Origin: JAGZHZ01 sp965150505
GTDB lineage: Bacteria > Bacillota > Clostridia > Lachnospirales > Lachnospiraceae
Direction of reading: 5' to 3'
Assembly: GCA_965150505.1 (NCBI GenBank)
Contig: CBCTVZ010000029.1
Location: 1-22,588 of the forward strand
DNA: 22,588 nt
Part shown: positions 14,460-22,535 of the stretch, one piece after another
Position numbering within the stretch: the stretch's first letter is position 1
How the letters are laid out: every line of letters starts with the position of its first letter
The notes under the pieces: model-generated
Database searches by the model: none
What the model was told of the DNA's origin: nothing
What the model saw: only the letters and a program-made list of their open reading frames with translations
Translations under genes and position numbers: made by a program

Positions 14460-17400
14460 ATGGGTAAAAGAACAGACATTCATAAAGTACTGATTATTGG
14501 TTCGGGACCGATCATCATCGGACAGGCATGTGAGTTTGATTATTCTGGTACACAGGCATGTAAAGCTCTGAAAAATTTGGGATATGAAATTGTCCTGGTA
14601 AACTCTAATCCGGCAACGATCATGACAGATCCGGGAATTGCGGATGTTACATATATCGAACCTTTGAATGTAGAGCGTTTGGAGCAGATCATTGAGAAAG
14701 AAAGACCAGATGCAATTCTTCCAAACTTAGGAGGACAGTCAGGATTAAATCTTTGCTCTGAGCTGGCAAGTGCAGGTATTTTAGATAAGTATGATGTAAA
14801 AGTCATTGGTGTTCAGGTGGACGCAATCGAGCGCGGTGAAGACCGAGTTGAATTTAAAAATACCATGAACCGTCTGGGCATTGAGATGGCAAGAAGTGAA
14901 GTTGCCTATTCTGTAGAAGAAGCTTTGAAGATTGCTGATAAACTTGGATATCCGGTCGTATTGCGTCCTGCCTATACCATGGGAGGTGCAGGAGGCGGAC
15001 TCGTCTATAACGTAGAAGAACTGAAAACTGTCTGTGCAAGAGGACTTCAGGCAAGTCTTGTTGGTCAGGTTCTGGTAGAAGAATCCATTCTGGGCTGGGA
15101 AGAGTTAGAGCTTGAAGTAGTCAGAGATGCGAAAAATAACATGATTACGGTATGCTTTATTGAAAATATCGACCCTCTTGGCGTACACACAGGAGATTCT
15201 TTCTGTTCTGCACCAATGCTGACAATTTCAGAAGAAGTGCAGAAACGTCTTCAGGAACAGGCTTATCGTATTGTAGAATCTATCGAAGTAATTGGAGGAA
15301 CAAACGTACAGTTTGCACACGATCCGGTATCTGACCGTATCGTTGTTATCGAGATCAACCCAAGAACATCTCGTTCTTCCGCTCTTGCATCAAAGGCAAC
15401 GGGATTCCCGATTGCACTTGTGTCTGCAATGCTGGCTTCCGGACTGACATTGGATGAGATTCCTTGCGGAAAATATGGAACACTTGATAAATACGTTCCA
15501 GGCGGAGACTATATTGTAATTAAATTTGCTCGCTGGGCATTTGAAAAATTCAAAGGCGTACAGGACAAATTAGGTACACAGATGAGAGCTGTCGGTGAAG
15601 TTATGAGTATTGGAAAGACATATAAAGAAGCTTTCCAGAAAGCAATCCGCAGTCTTGAGATTGGCAGATATGGTCTTGGATTTGCAAAAGATTTCAATTC
15701 TAAATCAAAAGAAGAACTTTTAAATATGCTTCACAATGCGACAAGCGAGCGTCATTTTGTAATGTATGAAGCATTGAGAAAAGGCGCAACCGTTGATGAG
15801 ATCTTTGAACTGACAAAAGTAAAACGTTATTTTATCGAGCAGATGAAAGAGTTAGTGGAAGAAGAAGAAGCGCTGATGCAGGAAAAAGGAAAAGTTCCGT
15901 CTGCGGAAGCTTTGACAAAAGCGAAAAAAGATGGATTTTCTGATAAATACTTAAGCCAGATTCTGGAAGTTAAGGAAGAAGAGATCCGCAATGCAAGAAT
16001 TGCAATCGGTGTGGAAGAAGCATGGGAAGGCGTTCATGTAAGCGGAACAGAAGACAGCGCATATTACTTCTCAACATACAATGCAGAAGATAAGACAGAG
16101 GCAAGCAGCAAAAAAGAAAAAATTATGATTCTGGGCGGCGGACCAAACAGAATTGGACAGGGTATTGAGTTTGACTATTGCTGCGTTCACGCTGCTTTGG
16201 CATTAAAGAAACTGGGATTTGAGACGATTATTGTAAACTGTAATCCAGAGACGGTTTCAACAGATTATGACACATCAGATAAACTGTATTTTGAGCCATT
16301 GACATTAGAAGATGTATTGAGCATTTACAAGAAAGAAAAACCAGCAGGAGTGATTGCACAGTTCGGCGGTCAGACACCACTGAATCTGGCAAGTGATCTG
16401 GAGAAAAACGGAGTTAAGATTCTTGGAACATCCCCTGCTGTAATTGATCTGGCAGAAGACCGTGATCTGTTCCGTGCGATGATGGACAAACTGGAAATTC
16501 CAATGCCTGAGTCAGGAATGGCAGTAGATGTAGAGGAAGCTACTGAAATCGCAGAGAGAATCGGATATCCTGTTATGGTACGTCCTTCTTACGTACTCGG
16601 CGGACGCGGTATGGAAGTTGTCTATACAAAAGAAGATATGGAAAGCTATATGAAAGCTGCTGTCGGTGTGACACCAGATCGTCCAATCTTGATTGACCGT
16701 TTCCTGAAACACGCAACAGAGGCAGAGGCAGATGCAATCAGTGATGGACAGCATGCTTTTGTTCCAGCTGTTATGGAGCATATTGAACTTGCAGGCGTTC
16801 ATTCCGGTGACTCTGCATGTATCATTCCTTCTCTGAATATCTCTAAGGAGAATCTGGAGACAATCAAAGAATATACAAGAAAAATTGCGGAAGAAATGCA
16901 CGTTCGTGGTCTGATGAATATGCAGTATGCGATTGAAGATGGAAAAGTATATGTATTGGAGGCAAACCCAAGAGCATCCAGAACCGTTCCGCTTGTATCA
17001 AAAGTATGTGGTATTCAGATGGTTCCTCTTGCAACAGAGATCATTACTTCAGAATTGACAGGAAAACCATCTCCTGTTCCAGAATTAAAAGAGAGAGTCA
17101 TTCCATATTATGGAGTAAAAGAGGCAGTCTTCCCATTCAATATGTTCCCAGAAGTAGACCCTGTTTTAGGACCAGAAATGCGTTCCACAGGAGAAGTATT
17201 AGGACTGGCTGATACATTTGGCGAGGCTTACTTTAAGGCTCAGGAGGCAACAAAAACATCTCTGCCTCTGGAAGGAACAGTCTTAATCAGCGTAAACAAC
17301 GCAGACAAGGGAGAAGTTGCAGAGGTTGCCAGAGATCTGATAAATGCTGGATTTAAGCTGATGGCAACAGGAAATACGTACAAAACAATCATTGATGCCG

Positions 17401-17681
17401 GATATCAGGCAAGAAAAGTAAATAAGATGAGTGAAGGAAGACCAAACCTGTATGATGTGATCACAAACAAAGAAGTTCAGCTTGTGATTAACACACCAGG
17501 AGGAAAAGAGATTGTGACAGATGACAGCTATGTGAGAAAAGCTGCAATCAAGGCAAGAGTGCCATATATCACAACAATGGCGGCTGCAAAGGCAGCAGTA
17601 AAAGGTATTCTGACCATTCAGAACAATAATAAAAAATCAAATGTGGCTTCCTTACAGGAACTTCATAAAAAAATTAAATAA
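14460..17681 (+). CDS. carB: Carbamoyl-phosphate synthase large subunit
   Basis: Makes carbamoyl phosphate from bicarbonate, two ATP and ammonia supplied by CarA, for pyrimidine and arginine synthesis. At 1073 aa it is full length. The two homologous halves each start with a Gly-rich nucleotide motif: IIGSGPIIIGQACEFDYSG near residue 12 and ILGGGPNRIGQGIEFDY near residue 557. Each has an ATP-grasp loop: RPAYTMGGAGGG and RPSYVLGGRGMEVVY. The last roughly 130 residues form the MGS-like regulatory domain (SEGRPNLYDVI, TTMAAAKAAVKGI). Catalytic and domain features are complete. No carA lies in the window: the upstream gene is PLC-like and the downstream one a solute-binding protein, so carB is monocistronic. 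The codons are well adapted, fitting high expression. Confidence 0.97.
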   Translation: MGKRTDIHKVLIIGSGPIIIGQACEFDYSGTQACKALKNLGYEIVLVNSNPATIMTDPGIADVTYIEPLNVERLEQIIEKERPDAILPNLGGQSGLNLCSELASAGILDKYDVKVIGVQVDAIERGEDRVEFKNTMNRLGIEMARSEVAYSVEEALKIADKLGYPVVLRPAYTMGGAGGGLVYNVEELKTVCARGLQASLVGQVLVEESILGWEELELEVVRDAKNNMITVCFIENIDPLGVHTGDSFCSAPMLTISEEVQKRLQEQAYRIVESIEVIGGTNVQFAHDPVSDRIVVIEINPRTSRSSALASKATGFPIALVSAMLASGLTLDEIPCGKYGTLDKYVPGGDYIVIKFARWAFEKFKGVQDKLGTQMRAVGEVMSIGKTYKEAFQKAIRSLEIGRYGLGFAKDFNSKSKEELLNMLHNATSERHFVMYEALRKGATVDEIFELTKVKRYFIEQMKELVEEEEALMQEKGKVPSAEALTKAKKDGFSDKYLSQILEVKEEEIRNARIAIGVEEAWEGVHVSGTEDSAYYFSTYNAEDKTEASSKKEKIMILGGGPNRIGQGIEFDYCCVHAALALKKLGFETIIVNCNPETVSTDYDTSDKLYFEPLTLEDVLSIYKKEKPAGVIAQFGGQTPLNLASDLEKNGVKILGTSPAVIDLAEDRDLFRAMMDKLEIPMPESGMAVDVEEATEIAERIGYPVMVRPSYVLGGRGMEVVYTKEDMESYMKAAVGVTPDRPILIDRFLKHATEAEADAISDGQHAFVPAVMEHIELAGVHSGDSACIIPSLNISKENLETIKEYTRKIAEEMHVRGLMNMQYAIEDGKVYVLEANPRASRTVPLVSKVCGIQMVPLATEIITSELTGKPSPVPELKERVIPYYGVKEAVFPFNMFPEVDPVLGPEMRSTGEVLGLADTFGEAYFKAQEATKTSLPLEGTVLISVNNADKGEVAEVARDLINAGFKLMATGNTYKTIIDAGYQARKVNKMSEGRPNLYDVITNKEVQLVINTPGGKEIVTDDSYVRKAAIKARVPYITTMAAAKAAVKGILTIQNNNKKSNVASLQELHKKIK

Positions 17682-17689
17682 TTGATTTT

Positions 17690-17726
17690 ACAGCGGAGCA
17701 TACATGAGATGCTCCGCTGTTTTTTT
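17690..17726 (+). terminator. Rho-independent terminator after carB
   Basis: A perfect 12-bp stem, ACAGCGGAGCAT (17690-17701) with ATGCTCCGCTGT (17709-17720), with a 7-nt loop, then TTTTTTT to 17726. Confidence 0.95.
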
Positions 17727-17744
17727 GGAAAAATGATCAGGAAA

Positions 17745-17777
17745 ATGAGAGCGAAAGAGAGTGAAAAAGAAAAATAG
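17745..17777 (+). other. Possible 10-codon upstream ORF before the solute-binding lipoprotein gene
   Basis: ATG at 17745 opens a 10-codon ORF (MRAKESEKEK) that ends at TAG 17775-17777, two bases before the ATG of the lipoprotein gene. AGGA lies very close upstream. It could supply ribosomes by coupling because the main gene lacks its own site. The purine-rich context makes chance quite possible. Confidence 0.25.
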
Positions 17778-17805
17778 AAATGAAGAGAAAGAGAAAAAGA
17801 AAAAT
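17763..17805 (+). repeat. Purine-rich direct repeat spanning the lipoprotein start
   Basis: GAAAAAGAAAAAT occurs at 17763-17775 and again at 17793-17805, exactly 30 nt apart. The flanking purines are also similar, consistent with a local duplication that generated the Lys/Arg-rich N-terminus. Confidence 0.5.
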
Positions 17806-19282
17806 CCTTACAGGAATCGCCTGCTTTTTTTGTATGGCATTTCTTTGTACGGCATGTGGAGCAGACAAAAAAGAGGCAGAAAAAGAAATTCCGACCATCC
17901 GTATTGTGGCATGGTCAGTGGGACATACAAATGAAAATCAAGAATTAGACCTTGTCAACGAAGCATTGGGGGATTTGACACAGAAAAAGATCGGATGTCG
18001 TCTCGAACTCGTCTATCCATCGAATACGTTAGATTATCGCTTGCTTTTAGGATCAAAAGAAAAGATGGGAAATCAGGCTGATATCGTAGGAATGTATGGA
18101 GGGACGTATGAATCGTATTTAAAAGAAGGATATCTGATGCGATTAGATCCATATATAGAAGAATACGGAGATGGAATCTTAGAAACTTTAGGATGTGAAA
18201 GGGAAGAACTTCGCATCAAAGGATACAAAGGAGAAGAGGGGATTTATGGGATTCCAAAGGCAATGCCAGAGATTCATATAAAAGGCGTTGTGGTAAGAAC
18301 AGATTTGCTGGAAAAATATGGTTTTTCTTTAGACGATGTGAAAAAGATGGAGGATCTAGAACCTTTTTTGGAATGTATTGCGAAGAATGAAGAGATTTCT
18401 CCGATTGTGCCGACAGCGGCGATGGGCGGATTTTTTGTAAATGAAAATCTGGATCTTGTGGACAGCGCTGGCGCGATTGCAGTGAGAGAAAAAGGAGATT
18501 CACTGGAAATAGAAAATTTTTTTGAAACATCGGAATTTGAATCGTATACAAAGATGATGAAAAGATGGAGAGAAAAAGGAATTTTATCAAATCAGATTGG
18601 CCGGGAAGATGAATTGGGCCTGAATCTTGTTGTGGCGGGAAAAGCGGCGGCTACCGAGCTGATTATTCGACCAGACGAGGTGGAAGAATGGAAAGGAATT
18701 TATGGAGATACGATTACGATAAAAGAATTTGATATGAAACCATTTATGACGACACGCCATAAATGGCGATATAACTGGTTCGTAAATTCAGAATGCAAAT
18801 ATCCAGAGCTTGCCATTCAGGCATTAAATTTAATGTATACGGATTCAGGAGTGAATAATTTAATGCTGTATGGGGTGGAGGGAAAACATTATATTGTGGA
18901 TAAAGATGGCTTTTTTTCCTATCCGGAAGGCATCAATCAGGAAAACGTAGGATATTTTACAAATGAAAAATGGCAGTTTTACAGAAAAATAGCGGGACTC
19001 TGGAAAGGAATGTCCGCAAATCAAAAACAGGAGATGGAAAAGTTTAATCATTCCGCAGTCTATTCTCCGATTTATGGATTTATTTTAGATGAAAGTTCGA
19101 TAAAAGAAGAAATAAAACAGATAGGGAAGGTGATCGATCAGTTCTTTTACAGCGTTCAGCTTGGATTTGGAGAAGGAGAAGAAAGTCTTAGAGAATTTCA
19201 GGAAAAACTAAAGGAAGCAGGAATTGATCGGGTAAAAGAGGAAGTAAAAAACCAGATTCAACAGTGGAAGGCAAAATACTGA
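17780..19282 (+). CDS. Extracellular solute-binding lipoprotein (DUF3502 / LplA type)
   Basis: 500 aa. A very basic N-terminus (KRKRKRK), a hydrophobic core and FLCTA-Cys26 form a lipoprotein signal; the -3 residue is Cys rather than the usual Leu. The mature part has the bacterial family 1 solute-binding fold (IRIVAWSVG at the first strand; YGIPKAMPEIHIKGVVVRTDLLEKYG in the hinge region). The C-terminal about 70 residues match DUF3502, which is typical of binding proteins of LplABC-like carbohydrate ABC importers. No permease genes (LplB/YtcP type) are present, so it must share an importer encoded elsewhere or serve as a sensor. The start is weak: no Shine-Dalgarno is visible, and no promoter in the 53 nt after the carB terminator. 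The next gene is a GH3 enzyme, suggesting a shared glycan substrate. Confidence 0.87.
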   Translation: MKRKRKRKILTGIACFFCMAFLCTACGADKKEAEKEIPTIRIVAWSVGHTNENQELDLVNEALGDLTQKKIGCRLELVYPSNTLDYRLLLGSKEKMGNQADIVGMYGGTYESYLKEGYLMRLDPYIEEYGDGILETLGCEREELRIKGYKGEEGIYGIPKAMPEIHIKGVVVRTDLLEKYGFSLDDVKKMEDLEPFLECIAKNEEISPIVPTAAMGGFFVNENLDLVDSAGAIAVREKGDSLEIENFFETSEFESYTKMMKRWREKGILSNQIGREDELGLNLVVAGKAAATELIIRPDEVEEWKGIYGDTITIKEFDMKPFMTTRHKWRYNWFVNSECKYPELAIQALNLMYTDSGVNNLMLYGVEGKHYIVDKDGFFSYPEGINQENVGYFTNEKWQFYRKIAGLWKGMSANQKQEMEKFNHSAVYSPIYGFILDESSIKEEIKQIGKVIDQFFYSVQLGFGEGEESLREFQEKLKEAGIDRVKEEVKNQIQQWKAKY

Positions 19283-19308
19283 CAAAATATGGACAAGTAC
19301 TGATAAAA
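19277..19308 (+). promoter_or_regulatory. Pair of direct repeats upstream of the GH3 promoter
   Basis: TACTGACAAAA (from 19277, overlapping the lipoprotein stop codon) and TACTGATAAAA (from 19298) differ at one base and are 21 bp apart, two helical turns. They lie just upstream of the putative GH3 -35 box, where an activator could bind. Tentative. Confidence 0.3.
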
Positions 19309-19332
19309 AACGGAGATATCACGGAACATATC

Positions 19333-19361
19333 TTGAAAATGAAAAAATAATATAGTAATAT
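19333..19361 (+). promoter_or_regulatory. Probable promoter of the GH3 gene
   Basis: TTGAAA (19333-19338), a 17-nt spacer and TAATAT (19356-19361). It lies about 75 nt before the preferred ATG at 19437. No terminator is visible between the lipoprotein gene and this box, so some cotranscription is possible. Confidence 0.55.
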
Positions 19362-19436
19362 CCCATATATAGCGCGGAAAACAGAACGGAAATTAGTAAA
19401 AATAACGAAAACGTGCATAGAAAGGGAGAAAATTTC

Positions 19437-22400
19437 ATGAAAAGAAAAAAAGCGTATGCAGCGATTTTACTTGCTGGATTAATGATGACAAATACTTGTA
19501 TTACAAGTATGGCAGCTACTACATCAAATGAAATCACACAGAGAGAAAAAGACAATGCAGAATTAGCAAAAACAGTTGCAGAAGAAGGTATGGTACTTTT
19601 AGAGAATAAAGACCAGGCGCTTCCTGTAAAAGAAGAGACCATCGCTCTTTTTGGAAATGGAGCAATCCGTACCATCAGAGGCGGTACAGGATCTGGAGAT
19701 CCATTTAATGGTGGATTAAGCGGCGGCGGAGATGCCCTTGTAGATTTAAGCGAGCGTTATCACATCAATATCTATGATGCTTTTGTAGCGGCAGGATACA
19801 ATGTGACAACAGGTGATTTCCTGACAGAATTTGCAAAAGGATATGATGAAGAAAAAGTTGCAGCTGGATCAAATCCAATGGCAACATTTGCATACCCAGA
19901 GATGGAAATGACAGAAGATCTGATCAATCAGGCAAAAGAGGGAACGGATACAGCCATCTATGTAATCAGCAGAAATGCCGGTGAAGGCGCAGACAGAAGC
20001 AAGACGACGAAAACAGGAACTTCTCTTGACGGGGAAGAGTTTGAAGTTGGAGATTATGAACTGACTGAACTGGAAAGAAAAAATCTGGAATTAGTAGGAA
20101 AATCATTTGAACACGTTGTTGTTGTATTAAATGTCGGCGGAGTAATTGATACAAGCTTTATGAATGAGATTGAAGGACTCGATGCACTTCTTCATATGTC
20201 TCAGGCAGGTCAGGAAGCAGGAGCAGCTCTTGTAGATGTTGTGACAGGAAAAACAACACCATCTGGAAAACTGACAAGCACATGGGCAAAACAGTATGCT
20301 GATTATCCGGCATCTGCAACTTTTGCAAGAAATGATGAAGATTCCGCTACTGAAGTATATAAAGAAGGAATCTACGTTGGATATCGTTACTTCGATACAT
20401 TTGGAATCGAGCCGGCATATGAATTTGGATACGGTCTTTCCTATACAGAGTTTGATACACAGGTGCTTTCTGTTGAAGCAGATGCAGAGAAAGTAAATGT
20501 AAAAGTATCTGTGACAAATACAGGAGATACTTATGCAGGAAAAGAAGTCGTACAGGTTTACTACTCCGCTCCAGACAGTGAAGCAGCAGAGAAAGAATAT
20601 CAGGAATTAGGAGCATATGCAAAGACTGATCTGCTTCAGCCAGGACAGTCTCAGGAAATGACAATCACATTCAACACAAAAGATATGGCTTATTATAACG
20701 AAGCAGAAGCAGCTTATATGCTGGATGCTGGAAATTATATCATTCGTGTTGGAAACTCTTCCAGAAATACACACGTTGCTGCTGTATTAGCATTAGATGA
20801 GACAGTAAAAACAGAGCAGTTAAGCAACCAGCTGACTGTTCCAGAAGATCAGAAATTTGAAGAGCTTTCAAAAGAAGGAAAGACACCTTATACATATGAT
20901 ACAGAGGCTGATGAAATTGCAGCTGCACAGACGATTGCACTGACAAAAGAATCCTTTGGCGAACCAGCAAATCATGTTTCTGCTTATGATGATGAGAGCG
21001 TGACAACTTATACAACAGATGCTTCCTACGAGGCAAAACAGGATTATGAAAAAGTAGAAGTTGTAGAAGAAAAAGCTGGCGCAAAATTGCTTGACGTATA
21101 CAATGGCGACGTATCCATAGAAGAATTTGTAGCACAGATGTCCGTGGAAGAACTGGCTACTTTAAACTGTGGATCTGGATGGGGCGTTGCAAATGAATAT
21201 TCCCCAATCGTAGGATCAAACTCTGATACGATTCCAGGAGCAGCAGGCGAGACAACCGTAAACTATTTTGATACCTATGGCATTCCATCTATCGTAGTTG
21301 CAGACGGTCCTGGAGGAATCCGTGTAAAACAGGAATACGTTGCAAAGAATGTGACAACAGGAGAAGAGGCAACATATTATCAGTACTGTACAGCATGGCC
21401 AGTATCTGTGCTGAGAGGACAGACATGGAATACAGATCTGTTAGAGGATGTCGGAGAGGCATTTGCATCTGAATTGGAAGAGATGGGAATTACCATCGTT
21501 CTCGGACCAAGCTTAAATATTCACAGAGATCCTCTTTGCGGAAGAAACTTTGAGTATTATTCTGAAGATCCACTGATTTCCGGAACAATGTCAGCAGCAG
21601 TGACAAACGGTGTACAAAACACAGAAGGTGTCGGCGCATGTCTGAAACATTATGCAGGAAATAATCAGGAGACAGACAGAAATACAACAAACAGTGTTAT
21701 CAGCGAACGCGCGCTGCGTGAGATTTACCTGAAAGGATTTGAAATTGCAGTAAAATCTTCTCATCCAATGTCCATTATGACTTCCTACAACCTGATCAAT
21801 GGCGTACCTTCTGCAGACAGCTATGACTTATGTACCGATCTTCCAAGAGGAGAATGGGGATTCGATGGTCTGATTATGACAGACTGGAACGGAGGATCTT
21901 CCACACCAGCATTCTCTATGCACGCAGGAAACGATATGATCATGCCAGGCGGCGCAGAGAGAGCAGAAAATATTCAGGGCGGCGTACAGAATCTTGCACC
22001 GGCATTTGATGAAAAAGGACAGGTAGCTTTAAAGACAACCATTATGTATGGAACAGTAGAAGTATCTTCTGCACAGTGGGGCGAATTTGTTCTCGACGGA
22101 AACGGAACAGAAGAAATCGTGGCAGAACTGGGCGAAGGATACACAGCAACAGTCAATGACAAAGGTGAGATTCTTGTAAACGACGAACCGATTTACAGAG
22201 AATATGAGTCCAATCCTTGGGAAGGAACTGGCGAATTTAAGAATCCAGTGACAACAGAAGTGGCATCTGTAAGTGAAGATGGAAAACAGATTACATATCG
22301 TGGAACATATCCAGAAGATTCAATCTGTATTGGCGATATTCAGAAATCAGCAATCAACAACTTAAGAGTGATCATGAATTCTATCGCAATGGAAGAGTTC

Positions 22401-22490
22401 TATGGAGAAGATCAGGTGACAATCACAAAATGGGCAGAAGGAAAAGAACTGACAACTCCAGTAGCTGTTGAGAAAAGTGAAGTAAAATAA
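19437..22490 (+). CDS. Secreted glycoside hydrolase family 3 (beta-glucosidase-like), domain order swapped
   Basis: 1017 aa from ATG 19437, preceded by AAAGGGAG. An in-frame ATG at 19413 lacks a site and would bury the signal peptide. Residues 1-31 are a Sec signal ending near TSMA-A. The domains run in the reverse of the usual GH3 order. First comes the GH3 C-domain (about 40-330: NAELAKTVAEEGMVLLEN, and the acid/base candidate Glu183 in NAGEGADR), ending in EFGYGLSYTEF. Next is a fibronectin-III-like domain (about 345-450). Last is the catalytic barrel (about 555-860), with ADGPGGIR, GPSLNIHRDPLCGRNFEYYS, LKHYAGNNQE and the nucleophile Asp816 in IMTDW. About 150 further C-terminal residues have no assigned domain, and there is no LPXTG anchor. 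GH3 enzymes release terminal beta-sugars from oligosaccharides; the sugar specificity cannot be read here. The codon use is highly adapted. Confidence 0.93.
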   Translation: MKRKKAYAAILLAGLMMTNTCITSMAATTSNEITQREKDNAELAKTVAEEGMVLLENKDQALPVKEETIALFGNGAIRTIRGGTGSGDPFNGGLSGGGDALVDLSERYHINIYDAFVAAGYNVTTGDFLTEFAKGYDEEKVAAGSNPMATFAYPEMEMTEDLINQAKEGTDTAIYVISRNAGEGADRSKTTKTGTSLDGEEFEVGDYELTELERKNLELVGKSFEHVVVVLNVGGVIDTSFMNEIEGLDALLHMSQAGQEAGAALVDVVTGKTTPSGKLTSTWAKQYADYPASATFARNDEDSATEVYKEGIYVGYRYFDTFGIEPAYEFGYGLSYTEFDTQVLSVEADAEKVNVKVSVTNTGDTYAGKEVVQVYYSAPDSEAAEKEYQELGAYAKTDLLQPGQSQEMTITFNTKDMAYYNEAEAAYMLDAGNYIIRVGNSSRNTHVAAVLALDETVKTEQLSNQLTVPEDQKFEELSKEGKTPYTYDTEADEIAAAQTIALTKESFGEPANHVSAYDDESVTTYTTDASYEAKQDYEKVEVVEEKAGAKLLDVYNGDVSIEEFVAQMSVEELATLNCGSGWGVANEYSPIVGSNSDTIPGAAGETTVNYFDTYGIPSIVVADGPGGIRVKQEYVAKNVTTGEEATYYQYCTAWPVSVLRGQTWNTDLLEDVGEAFASELEEMGITIVLGPSLNIHRDPLCGRNFEYYSEDPLISGTMSAAVTNGVQNTEGVGACLKHYAGNNQETDRNTTNSVISERALREIYLKGFEIAVKSSHPMSIMTSYNLINGVPSADSYDLCTDLPRGEWGFDGLIMTDWNGGSSTPAFSMHAGNDMIMPGGAERAENIQGGVQNLAPAFDEKGQVALKTTIMYGTVEVSSAQWGEFVLDGNGTEEIVAELGEGYTATVNDKGEILVNDEPIYREYESNPWEGTGEFKNPVTTEVASVSEDGKQITYRGTYPEDSICIGDIQKSAINNLRVIMNSIAMEEFYGEDQVTITKWAEGKELTTPVAVEKSEVK

Positions 22491-22535
22491 AAAAATAAAG
22501 TTTTGACTAGATAAAGGGCATCCCAAAAGCGAGAA

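Noticed and set aside
16512..16901. 129-codon reverse-strand ORF inside carB
   Set aside because: It lies wholly within a fully conserved domain of carB, has Cys/Phe/Ser-rich composition typical of antisense reading, and has no ribosome site or domain.
17006..17212. Forward 68-codon ORF in another frame of carB
   Set aside because: Out-of-frame reading through the conserved carB C-terminal half; Ser/Arg-rich with no ribosome site.
20740..21135. 131-codon reverse-strand ORF inside the GH3 gene
   Set aside because: Leu/Gln/His-rich shadow of the GH3 coding frame, with no initiation signals.
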